64,000 nucleotides of DNA. Origin: DASWIG01 sp965371445 (lineage in GTDB: Bacteria > Acidobacteriota > Thermoanaerobaculia > Multivoradales > J023). Within the stretch, counting starts at the first letter, position 1, and each line of letters starts with the position of its first letter. The notes beneath the pieces are model-generated. The model ran no database searches and was not told where the DNA came from. It saw only the letters and a program-made list of their open reading frames with translations. The position numbers were made by a program, and so were the translations under genes. Positions 43,099-52,172 of this stretch are shown here, in pieces. The stretch spans positions 1 to 64,000 of the forward strand of contig CBDUYN010000017.1 of the NCBI GenBank assembly GCA_965371445.1, in the 5' to 3' direction.

Positions 43099-44508
43099 TC
43101 ATGAGCCGCGCTCTAGCATTCTGAGCGCCGTCGTTGCGCCGAGTTTTGCGAATTCATTGTCATCTTCAAGTCCTTTTTCTATAATGCTTCGGGCTTTGTC
43201 GCCACCGATCTCACCGGCCGCTATGTAAAGCCAATAACGCTCTGTTGGATCACCTAGACGTTCAATCGCCTCTTCTATGAGGCCGAGTATCCTGCTCGCC
43301 GTCCCCGGTTTGTAGGCGACCTCAATGAGTCTTGCCGCCGTGCGTGAATTCACACCTGAGTTTAAGTCGGGTATCTCCAAAGTAGTAAAAACAAGCCGCC
43401 CGTTGGGATGCGCGTAAACCGCGTAGGCCAGACGTCCGAGAGAGCCTTTGGGGAATGCGCATCGTGCCGCGAGTGCCGCCTCGCCGAATGTTTTACCGCC
43501 TTCGAGCGCCTCGTAGAAAGCCATCGCAAAAGTATGAGCACCATCGTCGTCGACCGTCCACTGAGGCGCGACGAAGGCGCTGCATCCGGCCTCGAGAAAG
43601 CGTCGTGACCAGCCGCCGATTCGAGTCAGCGACCAGCTCTGGCGCCCCGCATGGCAGACGTTGAGGAAGACGAGGGGTCGGTTCTTTCTGAGACGTTCGC
43701 GGACGGCGTGGCGCAGGTCCCGCGGACGCAGCATCCGCCCGTCGTGGAGGTAGAAACCGGAGGTCTCGGCATCCAACGTGTCGTGCTCGCCGTGTCCGAC
43801 GAGATGCAGAAGTCCGAAGTCATGCTCGCCCAGGAGGGCCAGAACACGAGCATGGGTGGTGTCGATGAGGCTCTGTACCTTGATGCCGTGACGCGCCGCG
43901 ACCTCCTGGAGGAAGCGTAGCTCGGCGGCCGATTTGGCAAGAGGCTTGAGGTCGGGAGGCGAGCCCGCCTCAATCACTGCAAGCTGAACGACTTCAACGA
44001 GGGTGGGTGGTGTCCGTCCACCGCCAGGCCAGCGGGTGAGCTGAAAGCGGCTGGCAAGGAAGTCGTCATCCCTGCTCTCGCTACCATTTTCTCCGTAGGG
44101 CTTTACAATTTCCCAAGGGATCCAGGGCTCGTCAGAGACGAGGAGTATCGTCTCTGCCTGGCATATGTCCTGCCACCAGATCCTCCGCAATTCCGGCGGG
44201 AAGAGCTCGTCGTAGAGATCTTCACCAAGCGCTGCGAGATCCGTAGCGACGTCTTCCTCGGTAAGGGGTACTCCGTGGAGGTCGAGGCCTCGGCGGAGCT
44301 TCTCGAGAGTCTTGAAGATCCGTTCCTGCCAAGCGGCTGATCGGCGGAGGCGTCCACCGGGGAAAGGGACGTTGAAGAGGTCAAGTCGTCCGTTGTCGGA
44401 GTGGAGAACGTAGTCGAGCAAAAGGGCATCGCCGTCTTCCTGGGTGGTGACGCGGATCTCGAGATCGACTGGAAACAAGGCCGGCAGGGCTGGAATAGCT
44501 CCGGACAT
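43099..44508 (-). CDS. CHAT-domain (caspase-like) protein with HEAT-like tail
   Basis: The 469-residue protein contains the shared module (DLEIRVTT at 15, YVLHSDNGR), SDEPWIPWE at 125-133 and a CHAT core with His239 (LHLVGHGEHD) and Cys285 (LVFLNVCHAGRQ). A C-terminal module of about 85 residues with HEAT-like helices follows. Catalytic residues are intact, although the position before the Cys is Val instead of the usual Ala. It is a close paralogue of the gene at 16312, 26 kb away. It lies 9 bases after the PIN gene and 30 bases before the HEAT-module gene in the operon. Confidence 0.87.
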   Translation of the reverse strand: MSGAIPALPALFPVDLEIRVTTQEDGDALLLDYVLHSDNGRLDLFNVPFPGGRLRRSAAWQERIFKTLEKLRRGLDLHGVPLTEEDVATDLAALGEDLYDELFPPELRRIWWQDICQAETILLVSDEPWIPWEIVKPYGENGSESRDDDFLASRFQLTRWPGGGRTPPTLVEVVQLAVIEAGSPPDLKPLAKSAAELRFLQEVAARHGIKVQSLIDTTHARVLALLGEHDFGLLHLVGHGEHDTLDAETSGFYLHDGRMLRPRDLRHAVRERLRKNRPLVFLNVCHAGRQSWSLTRIGGWSRRFLEAGCSAFVAPQWTVDDDGAHTFAMAFYEALEGGKTFGEAALAARCAFPKGSLGRLAYAVYAHPNGRLVFTTLEIPDLNSGVNSRTAARLIEVAYKPGTASRILGLIEEAIERLGDPTERYWLYIAAGEIGGDKARSIIEKGLEDDNEFAKLGATTALRMLERGS

Positions 44509-44517
44509 TTCTTCGCC

Positions 44518-44961
44518 CTAGTGCCTGATGTGCTCGGTCGGCTGGAAGCCGGAGAGCTGTTCTGTGGCGGAGAGAACTTCGACCTTCACGTCGTCTCCCG
44601 CCAACAGCAACCGATCGTCACAGGTCAAAAGAGGTGCTGACAGAAACTCGGCCAAGGCCACGTAGCTGGCATCAGATGCCGTGAAATTTTCGCGCAACTC
44701 CCAGACGCGATCGAAAAGAACATCGTAGGAATGGCGAAAGACAGGCATTTCCCGAAGATCGCACAACGCCTGCCGGCAACGCTCCGCCTGCTCGGGATGC
44801 GCGGCGGCATGACGGTGGAGGACCTCCGTCACCTCGACGTCGAGCAGGTGGGGTGCATGGACGTTGCCCTGGGCCTTGCGGAGCCGTTCGGCGACTTTCG
44901 CCGCCACCGGGGTTCGAAGCAGGAGCGCAAGCACGGCCGAAGCATCGACGACGATCTTCAT
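44518..44961 (-). CDS. PIN-domain nuclease (VapC-like) inside the CHAT operon
   Basis: The 147-residue protein starts MKIVVDASAVLALLL (Asp6) and continues LLDVEVTEVLHRHA (Glu), TASDASYVALAE (Asp) and LLTCDDRLLLA (Asp), the full set of PIN acidic residues. VapC toxins of this kind cleave tRNA or rRNA. No antitoxin gene is adjacent: upstream is the C25-like protease gene, overlapping by 4 bases (ATGA), and downstream is a CHAT gene 9 bases away. It may therefore be an effector controlled by the proteases instead of a classical toxin. Confidence 0.85.
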   Translation of the reverse strand: MKIVVDASAVLALLLRTPVAAKVAERLRKAQGNVHAPHLLDVEVTEVLHRHAAAHPEQAERCRQALCDLREMPVFRHSYDVLFDRVWELRENFTASDASYVALAEFLSAPLLTCDDRLLLAGDDVKVEVLSATEQLSGFQPTEHIRH

Positions 44962-46583
44962 TCACCACCTTCCTCCCGGTCGCGCAATGCCCGGACGGCT
45001 GCCGCAGGATCGACTCCAAGGTCCACCGTGTCGCGCGAGCCGACTTTTGTGAGCCAGTCCTCGACATGGCGCCCCCAGAGCGAATGGACCGGAGCTTGAA
45101 GCCCACCGGGCTGCGCCCGGAGCTCCAGGACTGCCCGCTGCTCCGCAACCTTCGGACCGGTGGCGAGACGAACGGCCGGATCTCCAAGGACGACGAAGTT
45201 CCGGGCGTCGTTGTTGCTACGCCACAAATTGACAAGGAGCATTTCGTCCCGAGCGGATTTCCTGCCCGCTGGCAACGGATCCTTCTTGTATCTGTCGAGG
45301 ACTTCAGTCAGTTGGGTGGAGATTTCCGCGAAGCGTTCGTTCAACCAGTCCATCGCCAACCCGATCGGAAACCCCTGAAGGAGTTGCTGGAAAAAAGACT
45401 CGATGTGGAGGATTCCTTTCCCGCGGCCGCTTCCGAACGAGCAGCCCCAGGCCCGGTCGACGTGTCCCACCACGGCGAGAGCACCGCCGTTCGGATGCGT
45501 CAGAAGCCGATGTGCCAGACCGGACATGAATGGCTCCGAAGGTGGGGGCTCACAAGGTTGACCCCAGGCACCCGAGGGCGGGAAGTTGTCCTCGTCGGGT
45601 GTGCCGGCACTGTAACAGCCGAAGAGAAAAGCGACGAGGCCGTGCAGGCGGGCGTCGTCGCCGACGTCGGCCGCGGAGAAATAGTGCTCTTCGAGCACGG
45701 GCCGCCTACGGCCGGGCCACTCCTTGCAGATGACGGCCCCTTGCCGCTGCTGTTGGAGGTCGTGGTCTTGAGGAAATCCGAGGCCGTGGGCCGCGGTAAG
45801 CAGCAGGGCCGGCGTTTCGCCGCCTCCCAGAAGGCGGCGTAGCGTGGGCTTGTCGGCTTGCTCTCCTTCGACCAGGCGAAGCTGCCAATTCTTTGCCTTG
45901 GTTTCGAGGCTTTCGGCGAGTGGCCGGATCAGACGCTCGTCCGAAATCTTGGTCGCTCGATCTTTGGGAGTACGGACCGAGAAGAGGCAGACCTCCGGCT
46001 GTACATGATGCTGTCCGCCCTCGGCGGCGACGACGCTCTCCGCGTAACGCCGGTAGTCCTCAGGATCGTCGAAATAGATTCGGCCCACCGCGTACTGCAT
46101 GTCAAGAAGATATTGGAACCGATAGGGGACGACTTTGGGGCTGCCGACGATCAGCAGGTAGTAGGGCAGCTGCTCCGGATGGGCGGGGCCGGCTTCGACC
46201 TCATGCCGCCGGAAGAAGCCGTCTTTCGACTCGCCGGGAAGGTAGTCGAGCTCCCGGTAGTATTTCTTCTTCTTCCTGGACGCCTGCTCCTTGCGGAACG
46301 CGAGAAGCGGTCGTAGCTTGTCGAGCACGGCTTCCGGCGTCCCCTCCGGCAGGATGACTCCCCAGCCGCTCGACGCGAGGTCCAGGGGGTCGACGTCCGG
46401 TGCGGGTCGACGGTCGGAGCCGCGATTCTTGAAGTCGCGTTCGTGCGACCACCGAAGCTCACGCTCTTCCTTCAGGTCACGTCTGGCTTTGAGAGCCCAC
46501 TCGGCCAGCTCCGGCGTGGTGACCGGCGGTATCAGGTAATCGCCGGTCATGAAGTCGATGCCGTTGAAGACTTCGAGATCCAT
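44958..46583 (-). CDS. C25/gingipain-like (clan CD) cysteine peptidase
   Basis: The 541-residue protein has GDYLIPPVTTPELAEWAL near the start, YYLLIVGSPKVVPYRFQYLL in the middle and a caspase-like dyad: His266 in LLLTAAHGLGFP and Cys323 in AFLFGCYSAGTP. YLLIVG, followed by an His and a Cys after hydrophobic strands, is the layout of C25-type peptidases, which belong to the same clan as CHAT. There is no signal peptide, so it acts in the cytoplasm. It starts 5 bases after the TPR-CHAT lipoprotein gene and overlaps the PIN gene by 4 bases. Two related protease types in one operon suggest a cleavage cascade. Confidence 0.75.
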   Translation of the reverse strand: MDLEVFNGIDFMTGDYLIPPVTTPELAEWALKARRDLKEERELRWSHERDFKNRGSDRRPAPDVDPLDLASSGWGVILPEGTPEAVLDKLRPLLAFRKEQASRKKKKYYRELDYLPGESKDGFFRRHEVEAGPAHPEQLPYYLLIVGSPKVVPYRFQYLLDMQYAVGRIYFDDPEDYRRYAESVVAAEGGQHHVQPEVCLFSVRTPKDRATKISDERLIRPLAESLETKAKNWQLRLVEGEQADKPTLRRLLGGGETPALLLTAAHGLGFPQDHDLQQQRQGAVICKEWPGRRRPVLEEHYFSAADVGDDARLHGLVAFLFGCYSAGTPDEDNFPPSGAWGQPCEPPPSEPFMSGLAHRLLTHPNGGALAVVGHVDRAWGCSFGSGRGKGILHIESFFQQLLQGFPIGLAMDWLNERFAEISTQLTEVLDRYKKDPLPAGRKSARDEMLLVNLWRSNNDARNFVVLGDPAVRLATGPKVAEQRAVLELRAQPGGLQAPVHSLWGRHVEDWLTKVGSRDTVDLGVDPAAAVRALRDREEGGE

Positions 46584-46588
46584 CTTCT

Positions 46589-49500
46589 TCAGTCTCCGCT
46601 CATTTCTTGTAGGAGTTTGCAGAGAGCCCGCATCCAGGGTTCAGACAACTCGTCGCAGTCTTTGCCCGGTCCCGGATAGTCGGGGTCCAACGGGTCTTCG
46701 TCGATGCCTCCGGCCTCAGAGGCTCCGATCGGCGGCTCTTCGCCCGGTGGCCACCATTCGCCCTGGAAGACAAAACCGGCCCAGTAATAAGGACGACTCC
46801 ATTGCTCTTCGTTGAGCATCGAGCGCTGTGCGGCGTGCAACGCGAGGGTCGGTGGCGCTCCCCCCTCGAGCAGGTTCCAGTAGAAACGTTTCATGAGCTC
46901 GGCGGTGCCCTGGTCGTCGACGCTCCAAAGGCTGACCAGAAGCCTCGAGGCACCGGCATGCAGGAATCCCCGGGTCAGGCCCAGGAATCCTTCGCCCCGG
47001 ACCTCACGGCCGACGCCCGTCCGGCAGGCGCTCAGGACCACCAAATCTGCGGCGAGGCGGAGGTTGTAAATCTCGTGGAGACGCAGGAAGCCGTCCTGGT
47101 ACTCACCTTTTTCGTTGAAAAGCGACAGGACGAGCCCGGAGAGCTCCGGTTGCTCGCGATGGATCAGACCGTGGGTCGCGAAGTGGAGAATCTTGTAGCG
47201 GTCGAGCTCGCCGGTCAGCACTTTTTCCTTGGTCGCTTCGAAGCCGAGCGCCGTCATGACTTCTCCGCGGGCGATCTTGAGGATGCCTGCGGCCTCGTCT
47301 CGGGTGTGGGGCAGAGGCACAAGCCGCTGAGAGCCGTAGAGCTCGACCGCACGACGGAGCTCCTTGTTCTCGTGTCCGGTGGAATCCTTGTCTTCCCCCT
47401 CGGACGCGGCTTCATAGACGAAGACGGGATCGGCGAAAATGGCCAGTTGCCCAGGTGCAGGGTAGCGCTCGGACAACCGCTTGCGCAGGGTCCTCAGCAC
47501 CGAGACGGACGGCAGGTAAACGGTTTCGAGGCGTCGGACGAGGTGGTCCGGCGGATCCTCCATTCCGGCGGGTCCCGGAAGGGCGGCGAACGGTAGCTGG
47601 AGGAGCGCCCCCTCGGCGACGATCAGAAGCCGCCGGCCGTCGAGCTCTCCGGCGACCGGTCCGAGAAGCGTTTCGCTGAGATCGGCGAGAAAGCTACGCG
47701 CTCCCTCCGACTCGACGTCGGGGCTCCGGGAGGTCAAGAGCTCGTGGGCCTGGAGCGCCGCGTCTTCGATCTTCTGCCGTCCAGGGAGGGTGTAGCGTCG
47801 GAGCTCGTCGCGCGAGAGGCGCCAGAGGAAGCTTCGCTCGTCGCCGAGCGAGTAAGCGAGCAGAAGCGTGGCGGGGCTGAGCAGGTCTTTGGCCTCTGCG
47901 AGCGAGAGGGGGTGGGGCTGCGCCAGCTCTTGGCGGAGCTTGCCGCGGACGTTCTCCAACTCGAGGACCGTCGCGCGCTGTTGCTTCTTGATCTCGGCGA
48001 TCTTTTCCTCGGCGGCGGGACGCAGCCGCCAGAGAGCGACGCGGCGTCGTTCCAGGTCGTTGAGCTCCGCCTGGAGTGAGCGTTCCTTTTCGAGAAGCTC
48101 GGGGCTCGCATGTCTGCGGATTCCGTCGGTCTGGGCGCCGAGGGCCTCGAGCAGAGCGCGGGCGCGGCGCCGCTCGCCGGCCACGAAGGCCGCCGCGTCG
48201 TCGCCCAGGTGCACGAGCACGTCGACGTAGAGCTCGTAGTAGTGCTGGCGGGTGGCGAAGAAGGCGATGCGCAGGGCCTCGTTTCTCGTCCCGGCGCGCA
48301 GCTCCTCCACTTGTTGCAGGGTTTCCTCGAGGTGTTTCCGTGCCGCCTCGAAGTCGCCCAGGTCGTGGAGGGCTTTCGCCATGCCGTAGAGGTTCGAGAC
48401 CTCGACCGTGCGGTCGCCGGCCGCTTCGACCAGGGGGGCAGCCTGCTGGTGCAGGTCGAGAGCCTTTTGCGGCTCGCCCGTCTCGACGTGCAGGCGTCCG
48501 AGGTTGACGAGCGCCACGGCTTGCCCTGTGGAGTTGCCGATGTCCTCGAAGATCTTCTGGGCGTCCTCGTAGCAACCGCGGGCGCGGTCGAAATCCTCGA
48601 GCAGGAGGTGAGTGGTCCCGAGGATGTTCAAGGTCTTCGCCTCACCGTTGCGGTCCTCGACCTCCTGGCGAAGGCGCAGAGCCTCGGCGAGGCTCTGCAG
48701 GGCCTCTTCGAGTCGGCCTTGGCGCTTGCGCACGTCTCCGAGGGTGCTCAGAGCCATCGCGGCCCGCCGCGGCTCGCCGAGCTTCGTCCAGATTTCGGCG
48801 GCTTCCTGCAGGTTGTCGGCCGCATCCAAGAGCTGACCCTGGGTGATGAGCAAGTTGGCAAGGTGGTTACGGATCCGGGCCAGGTGCTGCGGCTCGCCGA
48901 GCTCTTCATAGCACTCTTGCGCTTTCTTGTAGGCTTCGATGGCCGCGTCGGTCTCTCCCAGCCGCTTGTGGATGACCCCGAGGTTGTTGAGAGATTCGGC
49001 CTGGATGAGCGTGTTCGCGAGCTCGCGGGCGAGCTCCAAGGACTGTTCGACCAGTGGCAGGGCTTCTTGGTTCTCCCTCAGCAGGATCCACACGCCGCCC
49101 AGACTGTTCAGCGCTTTGGCCTCACCCGGTCCGTCGCCCGTCTCCCGGTAAAGCTCGCGGGCCTCTTCGAGCAGGACGAGGGCGTCCGCATGTTCCTCGA
49201 GGTTGCGCCGCGTCCATCCGAGCCGCAGCAGAGCGTCGGCTTCGCGTCCGCGATCGCCGAGCTCCTGCCACACCGTCCGCGCTTCCTGGTAGAGATCGAG
49301 CGCCGCCTTCAAGGGCTCCTTCGTACGTTCCAGATACAGGGCTTCGGCCTGGGAGAAGGTCCGTTCGGCAGCCGCCCGCCGGCGGTCCTCCGGAGAGGCT
49401 GGGCGCATCTGCTTCACGATCAGGCGGTAGTCGCCGGTGGGGGCTCCCACCTCGACGGCGCGGACTTTGAGGCGGTAGGTCCCTGCCGTTTCCGCCACGG

Positions 49501-49813
49501 CGAGCAGCCTTTCGCGTCCCTGGCGTCCCGTCGGGCTGTCGACCTCGAGGAGTTGTTCCCCGTCCGGGCTGTAGAAAACGAGGGCGACGTCGACACCTAA
49601 CTGGTGGGCGACGACCTCGACGAACTGGTCCGCTTCCAGCACCAGCTCGTAGGCATGGGTCTCGCCGGCGGCGAGCTCCCGCGGCACGTCGGCTTCAGGC
49701 TTCAGCTCCATGACTTCCTCCTCAGGCACGCCGCAAGAGACCACGGCGGCGGCGATCAGGATCCCTGACAGGGCTCGGCGAACGAATCCTTGGCTGCCTA
49801 ATCTACGCTCCAT
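46589..49813 (-). CDS. TPR-CHAT lipoprotein
   Basis: The 1074-residue protein has a lipoprotein signal (ILIAAAVVSCGV), then a beta-sandwich like bacterial pre-peptidase C-terminal domains (AGETHAYELVLEADQFVEV, AGTYRLKVRAV). About ten TPRs follow (EAKALNSLGGVWILLRENQE, ESLNNLGVIHKRLGETDAA). A coiled segment leads to the C-terminal CHAT domain with ILHFATHG (His881) and LVVLSACRTG (Cys930), both intact. The ATG at 49813 follows GGGAGG. Unlike the cytoplasmic CHAT proteins it should sit outside the cytoplasmic membrane. It lacks the SDEPWIPWE module and belongs to the widespread TPR-CHAT class. Confidence 0.87.
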   Translation of the reverse strand: MERRLGSQGFVRRALSGILIAAAVVSCGVPEEEVMELKPEADVPRELAAGETHAYELVLEADQFVEVVAHQLGVDVALVFYSPDGEQLLEVDSPTGRQGRERLLAVAETAGTYRLKVRAVEVGAPTGDYRLIVKQMRPASPEDRRRAAAERTFSQAEALYLERTKEPLKAALDLYQEARTVWQELGDRGREADALLRLGWTRRNLEEHADALVLLEEARELYRETGDGPGEAKALNSLGGVWILLRENQEALPLVEQSLELARELANTLIQAESLNNLGVIHKRLGETDAAIEAYKKAQECYEELGEPQHLARIRNHLANLLITQGQLLDAADNLQEAAEIWTKLGEPRRAAMALSTLGDVRKRQGRLEEALQSLAEALRLRQEVEDRNGEAKTLNILGTTHLLLEDFDRARGCYEDAQKIFEDIGNSTGQAVALVNLGRLHVETGEPQKALDLHQQAAPLVEAAGDRTVEVSNLYGMAKALHDLGDFEAARKHLEETLQQVEELRAGTRNEALRIAFFATRQHYYELYVDVLVHLGDDAAAFVAGERRRARALLEALGAQTDGIRRHASPELLEKERSLQAELNDLERRRVALWRLRPAAEEKIAEIKKQQRATVLELENVRGKLRQELAQPHPLSLAEAKDLLSPATLLLAYSLGDERSFLWRLSRDELRRYTLPGRQKIEDAALQAHELLTSRSPDVESEGARSFLADLSETLLGPVAGELDGRRLLIVAEGALLQLPFAALPGPAGMEDPPDHLVRRLETVYLPSVSVLRTLRKRLSERYPAPGQLAIFADPVFVYEAASEGEDKDSTGHENKELRRAVELYGSQRLVPLPHTRDEAAGILKIARGEVMTALGFEATKEKVLTGELDRYKILHFATHGLIHREQPELSGLVLSLFNEKGEYQDGFLRLHEIYNLRLAADLVVLSACRTGVGREVRGEGFLGLTRGFLHAGASRLLVSLWSVDDQGTAELMKRFYWNLLEGGAPPTLALHAAQRSMLNEEQWSRPYYWAGFVFQGEWWPPGEEPPIGASEAGGIDEDPLDPDYPGPGKDCDELSEPWMRALCKLLQEMSGD

Positions 49814-49891
49814 TCCAAACCTCCCTGCCCGAACCGGCAAGAATCCACACGTCTCCTTGGTTCTAAACGCGCGAAAGACCGCGGTTTCGGC

Positions 49892-52033
49892 TCACGGCTC
49901 CCGGTATTCAACGCGCCGTTCCTGCTCGTCGAGGAGCGCCTCGCCACCCTCCGTCACGGCGAGGAGCCGGAAGAAATAGACGCCCGCCGGCAGCCGCGAG
50001 CGCGGGACGAGAAGCCGATATTGGAGCTTCGGCTCGAGGACGTCGCTTCGCCAAACCGTCTCCCGCCCTCCGTCGACGATCTCGAGGACATACCCATCGT
50101 GTGGCGTCACCCGATGGAGAAGAAGGGGAAAGAGGACGTGGCTCGCGTCGCCGCGCACCACAAGCTCCTCGCCGTCGCGCGGCACCTCCTTGAAGACGAT
50201 CTCTTGGCGCGCGACCGCGACGCTGGGCTGGCTCAGGACATCGATCTGGCTGCGCAGCGCCGCGCCGTAGAGCGCCAGGCCCACGACCGCCACGAGGAGA
50301 GCCGCGGCCAGGGCCAACGGGACCACCGCCGGTCGCCGACCGGACGTTCGGCGGCGGGGCCTTGCCTCGACGAGCGCGTCGCGGGCCGGGGCGAGGACGT
50401 CTTCGATCCAGTCCTCGTAGTCGCCGTCGCGGTCGGCCTCGAGCTGGGAGGGTAGGGCGGAGACTGTCCCCCTGGGGGGATCAAGGGGGGAAGACACTGC
50501 TCCCTCCTCCGTCTCGGCGAGCTTCGCCCGCGCTTCGCCGAGCGCTTTCGTGTCGATGGAGCCGCTGCGCTCGCGCGGCGAGAGGAGCTTCGCGTCGATC
50601 CAGACCGCGAAAGCGCAGCGCAGGCGAAGCGGTCCCGACGCGGCCTCACGGCCGACGGTGACGTCGGCGCTGCCAGCCAGGGGAAAGGTGTCGACGGGCA
50701 CCACCAGACAGCGTCCGGCGGCCCGGTAGAGGACCGCCCACTCCAGAGGCGTCTCTCCGGCCTGCGCCAGGACGTAGAGCCCTCCTACCTCCGCCGCGCC
50801 TCCGGCCGAGCTCTCGGGCTCCGCCTCCGCGAGCCGGGCGAGAGCTTCTCCGGTTCTCAAACGAAGCTCTTCGCGTCGCGTGTTTGCATCCATGCTTCGG
50901 GCTCCTCTTGAGGGGCCGCTTTGCAGGGCGACCTTCACCGTGGCGCCCTGGAGCTTAGCGGATTCGGAACCCCGGCACTGTTCCAGGAGACCTCCCAGGA
51001 TCTCGTAGAGCCCCGGGAACCGCTCGCGGGGAATGTCGAGGAGCTCGGAGAGCTTACGGTACGAGGGAAGCTTCTCCGAGGCGACGTCGAGAGCATAGCC
51101 GTGAAGGAAGCTCCAGAGACGTTCGAGGTACTCTCGGGCCTTTGCCCGCAGGGTGAGCTGCCGGAGCCCCCGGTCGACACAGTCAGCGATCCTGTCGAAC
51201 CATTCGCGCTTCTCGAAGTCGGTCTCCGGCTGCGTGACGGCGATCAGCCGGACGATTTTCTTGCCGGCTTCGTCTTCTCCCTCGACGCCGGGGACTCTTT
51301 CGCCCTGGAGCTCTTCGAGGATCTTGCCCCAGCGGGCGCGGACGTCGTCCTTCAAGGGGTCGACGAGCTCCCGGAAGCGGAAGGCGCGGACGTTGTGCTC
51401 CGGCAACTGGGAGATCCGGGCGGCGAGCCGGGAGACGGCTTCGGCGGAGGTTTCGCCGCGGGTGCTGATGAGAGCCGGGACGATCTCGTCGCCCCACGAG
51501 CCGACGTCCGATCCGGAGAGGGGATCCTCGGCCTCCTCGGGGTCCTCGTCGGCGGCGAAGCCGAAGACCGTGTCGTTGCGCACCTTCTGCGACCCCTTGA
51601 GGACGTGGAGGGATCCTTGCTCCAGGAGGTGGCGAAGGGCGGCGCGCAGCGCGTCGAAGACCTTGAAGCCCAGCGGGTCGTTTTTCTTCTGGACGCCGTG
51701 GAGGAAGTTGCGCACGTGCAGGACGACAAGGCCGTCGACGTTGGGCTTGGTTCGCGCGTGGGCCTGCAAGCTGCGAAGACAGTCCAGGAAGACGAAGGCG
51801 TAGCACTCCGCGGCGAGCTCGTCGAGCGCGTCGCCGTGGGGCGTGTCCGGCTCGGTCCAGCTCCGGGAACCGTAGATCCCGAGATGGCTCGGCGGTTGGG
51901 ACCAGAGATGCCTCCTCCGGATCTCCCGGGCCAACGCCGCGCGGAGCTCGCTCCAGAGACGATCGAGCTCCTCGGCGGCCGGCGGTCCCCTCCTGGAGTC
52001 CAGCGAGAGGACGTATTCGGTAAAGACGCTCAT
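49892..52033 (-). CDS. Single-pass membrane protein of unknown function at the head of the CHAT operon
   Basis: The 713-residue protein has a long cytoplasmic part (1-566), one transmembrane helix (about 569-593, PLALAAALLVAVVGLALYG) and a C-terminal beta-rich domain of about 115 residues outside (VVRGDASHVLFPLLLHRV, AGVYFFRLLAVTEGGEALL). The N-terminal helical region (SVFTEYVLSLD, LRSLQAHARTKPNVDGL, FDALRAALRHLLEQGSLHV) is not recognised. The outer domain could sense envelope state and pass a signal inward. It is the first gene of the seven-gene minus-strand operon, 78 bases before the TPR-CHAT lipoprotein gene. The ribosome site is weak. Confidence 0.7.
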   Translation of the reverse strand: MSVFTEYVLSLDSRRGPPAAEELDRLWSELRAALAREIRRRHLWSQPPSHLGIYGSRSWTEPDTPHGDALDELAAECYAFVFLDCLRSLQAHARTKPNVDGLVVLHVRNFLHGVQKKNDPLGFKVFDALRAALRHLLEQGSLHVLKGSQKVRNDTVFGFAADEDPEEAEDPLSGSDVGSWGDEIVPALISTRGETSAEAVSRLAARISQLPEHNVRAFRFRELVDPLKDDVRARWGKILEELQGERVPGVEGEDEAGKKIVRLIAVTQPETDFEKREWFDRIADCVDRGLRQLTLRAKAREYLERLWSFLHGYALDVASEKLPSYRKLSELLDIPRERFPGLYEILGGLLEQCRGSESAKLQGATVKVALQSGPSRGARSMDANTRREELRLRTGEALARLAEAEPESSAGGAAEVGGLYVLAQAGETPLEWAVLYRAAGRCLVVPVDTFPLAGSADVTVGREAASGPLRLRCAFAVWIDAKLLSPRERSGSIDTKALGEARAKLAETEEGAVSSPLDPPRGTVSALPSQLEADRDGDYEDWIEDVLAPARDALVEARPRRRTSGRRPAVVPLALAAALLVAVVGLALYGAALRSQIDVLSQPSVAVARQEIVFKEVPRDGEELVVRGDASHVLFPLLLHRVTPHDGYVLEIVDGGRETVWRSDVLEPKLQYRLLVPRSRLPAGVYFFRLLAVTEGGEALLDEQERRVEYREP

Positions 52034-52172
52034 CCGGATAGACAGATCTTATTTGTCCGGTACATGGTAGCACGTCGTCCGGCCGAGTTGGGAAGCCCTG
52101 CGCCGATCGAGGGGGACCCGGCCTTCGTTCGGTTGACCCCTCGATCCCGCTTCGCTTAGGGTTCGCTTCCCG

